Of a stretch of DNA of 64,000 nt, positions 23,599 to 34,500 are shown piece by piece; within the stretch, counting starts at the first letter, position 1, and each line of letters opens with the position of its first letter. The translations under genes were made by a program, and so were the position numbers. The notes below the pieces were generated by a model. The model was not told the DNA's origin and did no database searches. It was given only the letters and a program-made list of their open reading frames with translations. The DNA comes from Coniochaeta sp. PMI_546 (Eukaryota; Ascomycota; Sordariomycetes; Coniochaetales; Coniochaetaceae), in the NCBI GenBank assembly GCA_021432605.1, contig MU271150.1:1302001-1366000 (forward strand). Reading direction: 5' to 3'.

Positions 23599-23610
23599 AT
23601 AGCTGCCGCC

Positions 23611-23898
23611 ATGAGCATACCCAGGCCGCCAAAGGGCCACTTCAACATCCTCTACTTCGCAACTGCTAGTTCTTTTACCCGCAAGGAACACGAGGCCCTG
23701 CCCGCCCCGCTGCCCCTAAGCCAGCTCTTCCATGTGCTTGAGGAGAAATACCCCGGCATGACTGAGAAGGTGCTCAAGTCCTGCCTAGTCACAGTCAACC
23801 TCGACTACGCCGACGTACCCAAGGGCGCTGAGGACGAGGACAAGACTATCGAGGAGGGTGACGAAGTTGCCATTGTACCGCCCGTAAGCTCAGGATGA
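23611..23898 (+). CDS. Molybdopterin synthase sulfur-carrier subunit (MoaD / MOCS2A / CnxG)
   Basis: This is a single exon of 95 aa with the beta-grasp MoaD pattern: FNILYFATASSFT, LPLSQLFHVLEEKYPGM, CLVTVNLDYADV, EEGDEVAIVPPVSSG. The family's C-terminal Gly is adenylated and thiocarboxylated by the MoeB-like enzyme and donates sulfur to the pterin precursor together with MoaE. Here the terminal residues are Ser-Gly rather than the textbook Gly-Gly; the final Gly that carries the sulfur is kept. The stop codon lies inside the 3' end of the opposite-strand PSI gene (9-base overlap). No MoaE frame is present nearby, so the bicistronic MOCS2 arrangement of animals does not apply. Confidence 0.92.
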   Translation: MSIPRPPKGHFNILYFATASSFTRKEHEALPAPLPLSQLFHVLEEKYPGMTEKVLKSCLVTVNLDYADVPKGAEDEDKTIEEGDEVAIVPPVSSG

Positions 23899-24623
23899 AT
23901 CGGAGTCGGAACCGCCTGAGTCCCCGCCGTCATCGTCACCTGAGTCGCCCGGATCAGCGTCATCGGTATTAGATCCACCAGAATGAGGATCCTCCGGGGT
24001 TGGACCTCCGTCATGAGTCGGAGCGTGAGATACATCCGGCTGCACGTTCCAAGCCCCAAGCAGCGGCTGTCGTTGTCTCAAATCCCATTCCCTGTCCCTG
24101 TTCCATAGCGAGAGTCTCCAGCTCGAGGGATCCATCCACCCAGGCCATTCATAAGTCCACACCTTCCACCAGTCGGGATGTCGCTTATGGAGTGCTCTGA
24201 GTCGTTGGGTGCCACGTATAGCGAGGAAGCAGAGCAGGACGAATAACAGCGTCGAGACGACGGATATGATGCATGTCAGACTTGTGATTGTGGACACCTG
24301 GCAGCCGAGAGGTCTTGTGCGAATGTCCCATCGCTCCGCCCAGTGGGGGCAGATATCTTCGTCGTATGCGGGAGCGAGAGGCGGGATTGCGTAGTTGTTT
24401 GGCACGCAGGATTGAGTCTGCCGATGAATATTAGCCAACGGCTTCCCCTACCATATTTGATAGATACAGCAAGCCAAATAGAATTGCGATTGGAAAGAGA
24501 AAACTGTACAAATGGGCACCAGCTGCAGCGGTCTTGATTCAAGCATCCTCCACAGTTCTGTTGCGCCCAGCAGCGAACCAAATCCTGATCGCTAGCCGGC
24601 GCATGTTCGAGTGTCGAGTTCAT
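23890..24623 (-). CDS. Fungal PSI-domain single-pass membrane protein
   Basis: The two exons are 24623-24510 and 24417-23890, with a 92-nt intron in phase 0, giving 213 aa. The N-terminal region has the cysteine pattern of a plexin-semaphorin-integrin module: CWAQQNCGGCLNQDRCSWCPF joins TQSCVPN across the intron, followed by DICPHWAERW and PLGCQVST. A membrane helix follows (residues about 78-103, rich in Ile/Val/Leu), then a basic stop-transfer segment (RALHKRH) and an acidic, Gly/Ser/Asp-rich C-terminus. No cleavable signal peptide is evident. Similar proteins are widespread in Pezizomycotina, with no function established. Its 3' end overlaps the convergent MoaD-type gene. Confidence 0.75.
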
Positions 24624-25153
24624 GTTACACGGTATCTCGCATTTCTCTTGGATACAGCATCAAGAGACTCCCAATTGATGAACCCTGTGATGTCTTCACC
24701 AAGGCTGACTCGATTTCAAAGGTGGGCAAGACTCTAATAAGCCTTGTTGATGGCTGGTAAGTCGCCATGCAAGGAGGGGTTCTGCTTCTCAACAAAACTA
24801 GCTCGACTATATAGGGTAGGTAGACACCTGACTTTCAGTTTCTCGATATCGGTGGCACGACGGCAGCATTTATGGTGCATCACATACCATGTTAGAACAA
24901 GTGGAAAGAAAAGTAAGGCAAACTCAGCCAAGAGCATTTGATTCATCAGTACTGTTAGTGGTCTAGTCTGAATTCTCTCGAAAAAGGAGTCGTGACTTTT
25001 TGCGAAACCTGTATAATCCCCGATTCTGCCAGCCTGCCATGCACAAAAAAACAAAATGCTCCTTTTCGGGCCCCAGGTATCTCTCTATCTAGACTACTCA
25101 TCTCACCCTGCCAAATGCTCACTCACTTTCTACGCCCTCCACCCCCTCTTGCC
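24624..25153 (-). promoter_or_regulatory. Spacer with PSI-gene promoter and COG4 3' end
   Basis: This is a tandem minus-strand gap of 530 bases. I see no frame with protein-like composition, and no repeat or RNA gene. Confidence 0.4.
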
Positions 25154-27843
25154 TCACCTCCTAACAAGATTCCTCGCCCTCCTCCTCTCCTCCTCGCTAA
25201 GCACCCACTGCATGCCCCCCTCGTCCTCCCCCTGCCCGGCGCTGATCTCCTCCCACTCCTCCTCCTCCATGTTAGCCACGGTCAATATCTGCGTCATCTT
25301 GGCAAACGCCTCGCGGACGGCATAGTTGCCCCCCTTGCTCACCACGCCCACGATGCCCAGAAAGTCGCGCTCCATCCTTATCGCGCCGTAGGCACTTATC
25401 CCACCTCCTGCACCCGAGGCACTAGACGAGGAACCGTAGCTCCACGCCCTCTTCTCCAGGACGCGCGCCAGGTAGGCGGCCGTGATGTCCAGCACGCTCG
25501 CAAAGGTCCTGGGCGTCATGAGCCGCGCGACGGGCCGCATGAGCGCGTCCCAGCCGTGCTCGAAGCGCGCCGCCACGCGGCTCAGCCGCTGCTCCGAGTC
25601 CGAGTCGTCGTTGCCGCCGTCGCGGTCGCGGTCGGGGAGGATGTTGTCCAGCAGCGGGGCGAGGCGCTCGTCGTCGGACGCGTTGCCCTCGGCCGAGGCG
25701 AGGAGGTCGGATATCTCTTCTTCGGTGAGGGTGTAGTCTGCGTCCCTGAAGGTGTCGGACAGCACGGGCCGCAGGCGGGGCTTGATGACTTGGTTGTACA
25801 GGACTTGGAGGCCTGAGTTGAGGAGCTCGGTTGTCTTGGCTGTGAAGGAGGTGTTGAGGGTCTGGAGGAGCTGGGTCACGAAGGCGGCGTCGTGGTCGAA
25901 GGGGAAGGAGTCCTTGGGCGAGAACGCGTGGCTGTGGCCGTTTTGTTGGTGGCTGCTTTTGGTGGAGGGGCCGAGGTAGGTGGAGACTATGCGCGCGAGG
26001 TACTCGTTGGCCATGTCGAGGCTGTTGATCAGCACGATGAAGGAGATGATCTTGTCTTCGGGTGGGAACCCGCCTTGCACGGCGGGCTTGGGGTACGACT
26101 CGTCACGCATCTTGCGCTGGATCATGACGACGAAGTCGGAGCCTAGGACGCGGCCTATTGCTGGGATGACCGAGGCGACGACGTCGCGCTGGGCGGTCGA
26201 GAGGGATTTCTTGATGACGGCGTTGACGATGTACATCACGTCGTCGACGGCGGACATTATGAACGGCGGGTTGCTGTCGATGGACTTGGCCATGCTGAGG
26301 GAGAGGCCGCTCGGTGACTCGTCTAGTTGGAAGGCCTTTTCGACGGATCGGCGGAAGAAGAAGGTTGTCATTGTGTTGTAGGGTGATATCAGCTTGCCCG
26401 AGACTTTGCTCTGTAGGTTGGACTTTGTGAGCACCTCGGGCAGCGTCAGAGGTGCGTCTTCGGGTGTTTCTGGATCCTTTCATAGCAGGACTGTCAGTGG
26501 AGCTCGAATAACGGTGTGTTTGCTTCTGCGTAGAGATAACTTGCCTTGCACTTGCCAGCCAGGAACCGCGAGTAGAGCGACCACTTCCCCAGCATGACGG
26601 CAATCTCGCTCAAGAGACCGTCGACCTCCTTCATGTTGACACCCTCATCCTCGCTGTTTCGCGCCGCGTCGTTTGTCTGAGCGCCAAGAGCAGGCGAGTT
26701 GACCCTCGACGTCCCTGCCAAGCCACGCTGCTGCGGCAGGAAACTCTGGACCAGGAACGAAAAGGGATAGCTCTTGATATCCGTCAGAGTCCGGTCCACG
26801 CCCCTGTCGTCGCTCCACGAGTCCAATATGATGCCTCCCTGCACATCAGCCTCCATCTGTAAACGCTCGATAACCTTGACCATCTTCCGCCCGTAGTGCC
26901 TTTCCACGAGGCCCCCGTGCCCATCGACGATCCGAGCCACATGCTCGAATAGCTTCGTCAGCGCATTAGCATAGAAGAACCCATCCTTCTTACTCTGCTG
27001 CGCCCCAACCGCATTGCTCCCTTCTCTCAGCACCGCCCTCGCCTGGCTGGCCACTCCCTGGCATACATATCTTCCGTACACATCCAGCCCTACGTCTCCC
27101 CGTCCGATGAGCGGAAACAGCTTGAAGAACCTCGTCACCCGCGCCCCGTCATTCTCGTCAACCGCCTTCTCAAACTCCCGCAAGAACAGCATGCAGAGAC
27201 TCTCCCTGGCCTCCTCAAGCGTGACCCACGGCGGATCAGGCACCTCGACAGTCGGCACGACGGCGGCCGCGAACCCGCCCTTGACGATGTGCTCGGGCAC
27301 CTTGGCGGCGCGCGCCACGTAGCCGGCGGCAGCCTCCCAGTCCTGCGGAGCGCCCATGGAGCCCACGACGCCGGCGACGCAGGCCTTGAGCTCGGCGACC
27401 TGCTCGACCACGGCCAGGGTGTCCTGGACGCGCTGCTTCTCGAGGTCGAGGCGGCGTACGCGGCCGGAGAGGTGGGAGGCGGTCTCGGAGGCGGTGGAGA
27501 GCATGCTGGAGGAGATTGTGCGGGCGGCTATGGCTTGCGAGCCGAGGGTGGCGCGGAGGTTGTCGAGGCGGCCGAGGGAGCGGGAGAGGGTGCTGTGCTG
27601 TGCGAGGAGGGTGTCGAGCTGGCTTGTCAGGGTGCTCTCTCGGGTGTGTAGTGCGCTGAGAGCTGCAGTGATCTCCGTGAGGGAGGTTGCGTTGCGCAGG
27701 GGCGCTGCTGGGTCGTCATCTTGTTGAGAATCGCTTGTCGTGTTGGACTTGAGGTTGTTGTTCATGGTGGAAGTCTCCCCTCTGCCGAGCTTGCTGGCCG
27801 AGGATGCTGCTCGCGAACGGCCATTGGGGAGGACGGCAGACAT
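25154..27843 (-). CDS. COG4: Conserved oligomeric Golgi complex subunit 4
   Basis: The two exons are 27843-26545 and 26476-25154, giving 873 aa. The intron is 68 nt with a GC donor (AAG|GCAAGT) and AAAG acceptor; joining across it restores FLAGKCK-DPETPEDAPLT. The N-terminal part has a coiled coil (SALHTRESTLTSQLDTLLAQ), then the conserved LFLREFEKAVDENDGARVTR and FFKLFPLIG motifs, and in the second exon YNTMTTFFFRRSVEKAFQLD, all typical of COG4. The C-terminal domain resembles the Dsl1/RINT1 type helical bundle. COG4 sits in lobe A of the tether that captures retrograde intra-Golgi vesicles and binds the SNARE/Sly1 machinery. A non-ATG codon run extends 7 codons upstream, so the ATG start is used. 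It is divergent from VPS37. Confidence 0.92.
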
Positions 27844-28219
27844 CGAGACGGTCCTGGACGGCAACGGCGGTGCATTGCTGCACGGGACAAGGCGAGAGAT
27901 TACAGCTTGTTTTGTGGTTTGTTGGATTCACGATTGCTTGTAAGTCAACTCCCCGATCCTCCCCCAAAAGTATTTATTCAAGAATCCGGACAGTTGGTGT
28001 CGTGGCTGCCCCGCATTGGGCCTTATCGTGATCACGATATGTAGTTATCGAGCTGACCGAAGCTCAAGATGTTGTTATCCGGTATCACTTCTCTCAACCA
28101 CCCCACGGGGAAAGCAGCGATGACGAGCAGTCAAACGACAACTACAACTACAAATACAGCCTCAACAACTCTCCTCTCAATTTCAGCGGAACAACCTTAG
28201 ATAACCAAGAACAGCAACA
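27844..28219. promoter_or_regulatory. Shared divergent promoter of COG4 and VPS37
   Basis: Only 376 bases separate the two start codons. An A/C-rich leader (CAAACGACAACTACAACTACAA) precedes VPS37. Both genes act in vesicle traffic, so shared control is plausible but untested. Confidence 0.5.
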
Positions 28220-28939
28220 ATGTACTCCCCCCGCCAGACACCCCCCGTGCCACCTCCAAAGCCCTCCGGCAGCAACGACCCAAGCCGCATCAGCACACCG
28301 GCCTCCAACTCCCCCAGACCACCACCGCAACTCCCCTCCGAGACCAGCGACCTACCCTCTCGCATAGCAGCACCACAGCCCATACCCGACCCAGGTCCGC
28401 AATGGCTACCGAGATACCTCCAAGACAAAGCCAAAGGCGACCTCGCAACCCTCCTGCAGTCCCCCCAGCTCCTCAACGCCCTCGTCCACAGCCCCCAGAC
28501 CATCCACCCCTCTCTTGCAGCCAGCCACCAGGCCCTCCAGACCGCCCTGGCCGAGAACATTGCCCTCGCCTCGCACCTCGCCGACCTCGAGTCCCACGTC
28601 GTCTCCGCCCGGGCCGCGACCTCGGCCCAGCTCCTGTCCGCCCGCGCCCTGGAGCGGCAGTGGCGCGCCAAGCAGGGCGAGATGGACGCCGCGCTCGCCC
28701 CCTTCGCGCCCGCGAGCCTGTACCAGCGGCTCGTCGCGGGAGTCAACGAGCAGGAGGGCGTGTGTCGGGCGCTGGAGGAGAGTTTCCTTGCCGGCGAGGG
28801 CGGGGAGGACGGCAAGGTCGCGAGCGAGAGGGAGGTGGCTGAGTGGGTCAGGAGTTATCGCGAGGCCAAGAAACTGGCTTACCTGCGGAGGGAGAGGAAG
28901 GAGAGGTGGGATGAGGGACGGGTTGGGGGATGGAGATAG
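28220..28939 (+). CDS. VPS37: ESCRT-I subunit VPS37 (Mod_r domain)
   Basis: This is a single exon of 239 aa. A proline-rich N-terminus (TPPVPPPKPSG, a likely protein-binding stretch) leads into PQWLPRYLQDKAKGDLATLL and a long helical region, residues about 65-235, with the Mod_r/VPS37 pattern: LLNALVHSP, ALAENIALASHLADLE, then a second helix pair ending YREAKKLAYLRRERKERW. VPS37 joins VPS23, VPS28 and MVB12 in ESCRT-I, sorting ubiquitylated membrane cargo into multivesicular bodies. Length is close to fungal and animal homologues. It is divergent from COG4 and convergent with the next gene across a 1.3 kb gap. Confidence 0.85.
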   Translation: MYSPRQTPPVPPPKPSGSNDPSRISTPASNSPRPPPQLPSETSDLPSRIAAPQPIPDPGPQWLPRYLQDKAKGDLATLLQSPQLLNALVHSPQTIHPSLAASHQALQTALAENIALASHLADLESHVVSARAATSAQLLSARALERQWRAKQGEMDAALAPFAPASLYQRLVAGVNEQEGVCRALEESFLAGEGGEDGKVASEREVAEWVRSYREAKKLAYLRRERKERWDEGRVGGWR

Positions 28940-30023
28940 GCGAGCTTGAGTTGCCTGTTCACTACGAGAGGTGATGCCGGTTATATTAGTTGCCGGGCAA
29001 GGTGTGAGATGACTTTGGGAACATGCAGAGCTTATTCTGCGGATCTGAGGGGAGCGAAAGTATATACCCTGTGACTTTGTGTAAGAGCCATATGCCTAGA
29101 GCTGTGGACCATCGATGAGACCAAGACTAATGACAGTAGAATCACTTCAAAATCGACCAAGTCTATGCATAGGAAGCACTGCTTACTGGCTAAATGAGTT
29201 GGAGAAATGGGAGACGAGCTTCGAAGAAGTGCCCAGGACAGCTCTCGTAACAAAATGGGTAACGATTACGATATCTGTGCCTTGGCCAGGCATAGCGCGC
29301 AATGTCGCCGAACTCGCCTCCGTGTTTGTGCGTGTCCCAGGTGGTTGGTGCGGTCGAGCTGACAAAGGTCGTCGCTTGCTTTTGGGATATAGGGTGGAAC
29401 CAGAGAGGTTCCCTACTTTCAGAAGCACCCTCGAGTGTCGCGGAGAGATGTGTCGGCGTGACGGCTCGTGGCAAGCTTCATGTTTTTCGTGCAGGGCTCT
29501 TGTACAGACGTCTCGTTGAGGACAATGGCCCAATGTCCGCAGTAAGGGGCAACTCAGAGGATACTCTGGACTTGAGAACGATTTGGTAGTTCAGTAGAAC
29601 CGCATAGGAGATATGGATTGGCAGGCTGAAGCAAGTCACAAAACAAGAGACCGAGCCAGCTCCTTAATACATAGTCCTGACTCTCGCACACATTTCAGTG
29701 TACCGGTCGCTCACTTATGGGCCAATATCCCGGAAAGAGGTCACACTTGATTGAAATATTACAAACCGGATCTGAGTCTGCTAGACCGAGCGAGTGATTA
29801 CCGACGGCAACCCATGAATGAGAGGTGGCTGTGGCGTGCATGATGGAAAACGGATTTGATAGGAATTGATTAGAGGAGACTTATTACCGTATGGACAACT
29901 CCAAGTGTCTTATGGATCCCTTACTAGCAATATATTCCTTGTCAAGACCGGACACGATGATCATTTTGATATATGTCAAACGCAAGTGAAGCAGGTGGTA
30001 TCTAAACACTGCAGCGCCTCCAA
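28940..30023. other. Intergenic between convergent genes
   Basis: There is no gene I can support in this 1.1 kb. Open frames near 29,115-29,590 overlap on both strands without protein-like composition. AT-richer sequence near 29,750-30,000 is consistent with 3' untranslated regions. Confidence 0.4.
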
Positions 30024-30273
30024 CTATACTTCAGGCTTGTGAACATCCGACGGCATCTCATCCTCATTAGCCTCACCGCAATCGCTCTCATCTTCTGTCG
30101 TCACCTGCTCCAATAGCTGTGATTTAAGAACCCATGTATAAGCTCTAGATATGATATATCGAGGTTCAGCCCCTCAACTCCCAGCATCTGGTATCTTACT
30201 CACTTCCCACTCGGGCGCCTCATTAGACTTAAGCTGCGAATATTGCAACAAGTCACATACCATCTGTCGGCCG

Positions 30274-31538
30274 CTATAATACGCTGAACGGGCTTCTCTT
30301 CATCTCTGGACTTCGGGGGCTCATGGGCAGAGCGAACAGGTCTTCTTCGACATCCTCCGCTGGGGCTGCTGGACGCGGTGCACCGCTGCCTATTATGGCG
30401 TCCAGGGAACCGATGCCCCCTTCACCGTTGCCGACGGCGTCTTTGGGGGTATTTCGACTTTGGGGAAACATGGACCCGAACGATGACACTGCCACGTCCG
30501 ATGCGCCAGGCGAAAGTGACGTGAATGTCGGTTGTTTTGGTTTTGGTGCTATGCTCCTCGCTGCTATTGCCGACTGTTAGCTGGGCTGAATATCACCTGG
30601 GCATCGCTTTACACGGTGCATTGGCCGGTGTTCGGAATAATAACCCGATTTTTTTTTAAAAACTTGAGGAGCATCACAATGCTCAGAAGCGGGAGGGAAT
30701 GATCCTTACCTTGCGCCGCGGCAGCAAGCTCAGTCGGGCTAGTAGCAAGCCCTGTGAGCCCCTTCAACTTGGCCCCTAGCCGCCCACCGATCGGCGACCG
30801 CGGACTCGCCGGCCCGGGCCCGTTCGGGTTCTGCGGTATGTGTAACCTCGTCGGTTGCGGTGCGCCCGCGACCTCGCCCTCCGCCAGTCCAAAGTGGTCC
30901 ACGATCCACTGCTGCTCCTGGAGCGCCATCTCCAGCCCGACGCTCTCGACGTTGTCTCGCATCTCGGTGTCGATCTCGGCTTGCAGCTCGCGCAGCCTCT
31001 TCTTCGCCCAGATCGTGTGTAGGACGCCGCGCTTGTTCCGGCTGTTCGCCCCTGCCGCCGCATGCTCGCCGTTTGCTACAAGCTCGGCGGGGAAGATGGC
31101 CGGCATCGGCTTGGTTCGTATTGTCGGCCCTACGGCATCACCTGAACTCCGGCCGAGCTGCATGATGCTGACGAGCGGCGGAATCGGCGCGCCGGGTGGT
31201 AGGAGGAAGTATACACGCCTACTCGATCCGCCGCTTCCCAAATTGCTGTCTTTTTCCGTATCTGGGTCGCGGATCGGGAGAACCGTCGTCTTGCCCTCCC
31301 AAGAAACCTCCCAGTCGCCGCCCCCGGAGCTGCCGGCGACAGACGTGTCCCATTCGACCATGAGGATCTTGGTCCCCTCGTTCCCCTTGCCGGCCTCGAA
31401 CTCGAAGCGTGAGAGGGCCGAAGACGAAAAAGGGGAGGTCGGCGTCTCCACTACGGGAAGCTGCTCATCCGGCTGGTCGGGGAGCTTGCTCTGAGCCTGC
31501 CGGGTGTCCAGGGCGGGTTTCTCGGGGGCTGCCGCCAT
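30274..31538 (-). CDS. Uncharacterised conserved fungal protein
   Basis: The two exons are 31538-30710 and 30563-30274, with a 146-nt intron, giving 372 aa. I do not recognise a named domain. The N-terminal half is beta-rich (FEFEAGKGNEGTKILMVEW, DWEVSWEGKTTVLP, RRVYFLLPPGAPIPPLVSI), followed by a basic helix (GVLHTIWAKKRLRELQAEID) and a conserved EQQWIVDHFGLAEGEV. The tail is disordered and ends EDLFALPMSPRSPEMKRSPF, whose SPRSPE and RSPF look like kinase sites. The acceptor of the intron is a TAGCAG tandem, so products differing by one Ala are possible. Downstream of the stop a coding-like +1 frame with its own intron continues to 30,024 (see findings), leaving the true C-terminus uncertain. 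Confidence 0.7.
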
Positions 31539-34500
31539 GATGTATGTGTGGAGCTAAGTCTGACCGAAGTCTAGGCGATCCAAGATGGGGTAGAGTCGCT
31601 GCGACGACAGGGAAGTAGAAGCCGTCCGCCGTATCTAATGTCCCGGAGCGTAGTTTCGCCGAATGGATGGCGCTATGAAAATTGCCCGGGCGACCTGTCC
31701 GAGATAAGGTGCAATCCGGTGGTGCAGAAGGTGTGCGCAGACGCCTGTTGTCCAGCAGAGGTCTAGGTCTGGTTCGGGGCCGTGACCGTCATGAGCAATG
31801 GAGTGAACAAGCGCACGTCAGACGCAGGAACAAGTAGCGATAGCTGGCTGATTCAGGCAAGTAGGAGTCCACGCAGATATTGCCCAGGGGGAGGAGGGGT
31901 TCTCGGTCCGGATGCTACGTATTGGAAGGGCGAGCGCAGGTTGATTATATTTCTAGGCAATATGAATGAACCGTCAGCCGGTGGCCACTGGAACCTGGTC
32001 CTGGAGAAGATAGAGGCTGCTCTCCCCGGCACAAGTGAGATAAAGTACAGCGTCGTAGCGGCGGCGGGAAAATCATGCAAACCTGAGGTACGGCTGCAGT
32101 GCACCCCGGAACGGGAGCTGTAAGTCGAAGCAAGCAGATGCGCGATGCTAGCACAAGAACAACCGGGGCAGCAACAACGCCATCAAGCACAGAGCATATA
32201 TATAAAGCTAAAGGCAGTCGAAGGTCAAGTCACGGCAGGTTTGACAAGACGATGGTGGACCAACGAAAATGAGAAGAAAAAAAAGTAAGAGGAGGAAAGG
32301 CGAGGGATGCCGATATTGGGTATAGGGTATAGAAAGCCCCTCCCCCTCGGTCAGCGCAAATCGCATTCACGTCCGGCAAGAGGCCAAGGTACCACAAGCT
32401 GCTGCTATCCTACTGTTATCCTGTTGCTTTTTAAACACATGCCGCTCGCCACACACCGGCGGCTCGTGAGCACGATGAGATTGAATCCCCAATCCAACGC
32501 ATAAACAACTCGAGCTGAAGAGGAAACGTCTCGTCTTGGCCCTCAGAACGATATCCTCTGGTAGCAAATGGCAGTCGAGGAAATCAGCACAGAACGACTA
32601 AACAAAGATGGAGATGATGCCGAAACGGGAGTTTTCTCCCCAGGGCTGATAGCGGGGGATAGCTTAGGCCCTTGTCGGCGACGTTCGTGAATGCTTCCAT
32701 GATCGTTGAGTGGTCCAGGCGGCCGATGACTTCGTTTCGGGAACAAGGGTTCATGACCCCACCAAGCAACCATGCACTCACCAAAACCTCTTTCTATAAA
32801 TAGATTCCCCTACCAGAGGCACTAAACCTCAACAGATCGGTGACGATGCGATTGATAAGATGCCCGGGGCAGCGATTGAGCAGCTGTGTGATCTCTTGTT
32901 CCCCCTTGACATGAAGGCCATCATGTATCATGCGTATAACATGATGAGCGAACCTTTTTAAGGTCTGTTCTTGCCTCTGTTTGACGGAGCACAGCTATCA
33001 GACACATTTATTACAACATATATGCTAGGTATAAGAGAGTGTACGATGCAGCAGTTTGGGATCATGGCAAGTGGTAGTCTTGGCCCCCAGAGATCGTCAG
33101 ATATCGGCAGGCGAGGAATCAGCGTGTCCACAGGTTGCAGCCAGTAACCAGGTTTGAAGATGAAGCTATCCAGGGCTCGAGCGCAACAACATGCGGCCAG
33201 GCTTGAGCTTATTCGTCTCCGGTGCCTGCAGGGTTTGCAACTAGCATATGCGAATGCCCATTAATGCAGCCACCGTTCCCTCGGGACGCACGACGAGATG
33301 CAGCAGTATTGAACAGTCATACTAGTATCTGCACTAACACTCCATTACGAGTCGACAGGCCGTTCAATGTCAGCAATCTGTCAACTTGGACGCCACGGTG
33401 GTTGTATTCGTGCTAGTTTCTACGTAGATAATCTTGTCAGCAGTCCGGTAGGGTTGCTCGGCATGCGAACACAAGCCCCGTCGGGTATCTAGCGGTGCAG
33501 AGTACAGAGATGTTAGGTTATGAAGTATGAGGTAAGGTAGACTTGATCGAGGTCCGAGAAATCGCCACTTCCGTCGGGGTTGGGCCGCGTGGGCTTGAAC
33601 TGTGTTTTCGTGCCAGTTATGACACCAATAATTTGTGATTCGTGGAGAGCTACCGAGCAATCGTGGTTCAAACCGCAGCTTTCTCGGGGTTTGAAGTGGG
33701 CGAGCTTCGACATCCAAGAGTGCGTCCAATCGAATCAGTTTCAGATGGGACCAGCAGTCACGATGGCAGACAAAGGGTGAGCTGCGCCCACGCAAGAAGC
33801 CAAAGAGGAAGGGCGAAGGAGAAGGTGAAAGCGTGATCCAGTTCCGGGCGAGAATTTGAGTTATTGCTCGATGTAGCAGGTTTCCGCCGCGTGTTTTCGC
33901 TACCTTACTTAAGGTAAGTTGGGATACCTTGGGTGAAGGTACCAAACCATCCGACTTTGCTCCAGATCTTGCCCTTTCCTCGTCCTTCACCCATTCTCAA
34001 ATGCTAAGTCAAGCAGCATCTCATGTCGGTACGCATCAAAGTCGACCGGTGGAGACGGTACCTAACTTACACGTCGAGCCGGAGGTCTTCCCAACATCCT
34101 AAACCAGCTTGTCATGAAGCCTGGCAAGACAAAGACAAGCGCAGGCCATACCTCGCTCATGCTTATTTAGGGACGATATTGAAGCTGGTACCAAGGTGCA
34201 CCAGAAAGAAAAGAAAAGAAAACCAAAGAAACGAGAAGAAAAGCTTAGCTTTCGGGATGCCCGCGTCAGCGCCAGTTCGGAGGTTTCCACGCCCAGGCGG
34301 TGAAAGTCGGGCATGACAGCGAAGCTTCCCACCGGCATCCATCGCGACGTCCAAGTCTCTTCCCCACTACCGCGAATGGTCCCGACTACCTAGCCAACTG
34401 TCGACCGTCTCGTAATGCTTTGTTGATATCCAGTAGTGTCATACTGACCAGTCTTCAGAAACCACTTGGTTCAGTCACATTCTCGAAGTTGTCAAGGGAA

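Larger units (their letters stand above)
22940..23610 (+). promoter_or_regulatory. Spacer with RPS28 3' end and MoaD-gene promoter and leader
   Basis: A CACGTG box lies near 23,308, and a T-run near 23,358-23,366 precedes a pyrimidine-rich leader. A likely leader intron and a very short upstream ORF are annotated separately. No other gene is visible. Confidence 0.45.

Noticed and set aside
33370-33990. A 206-codon minus-strand open frame in the gene-free interval
   Set aside because: Composition looks random, there is no domain, and no splice-compatible neighbour could be found.
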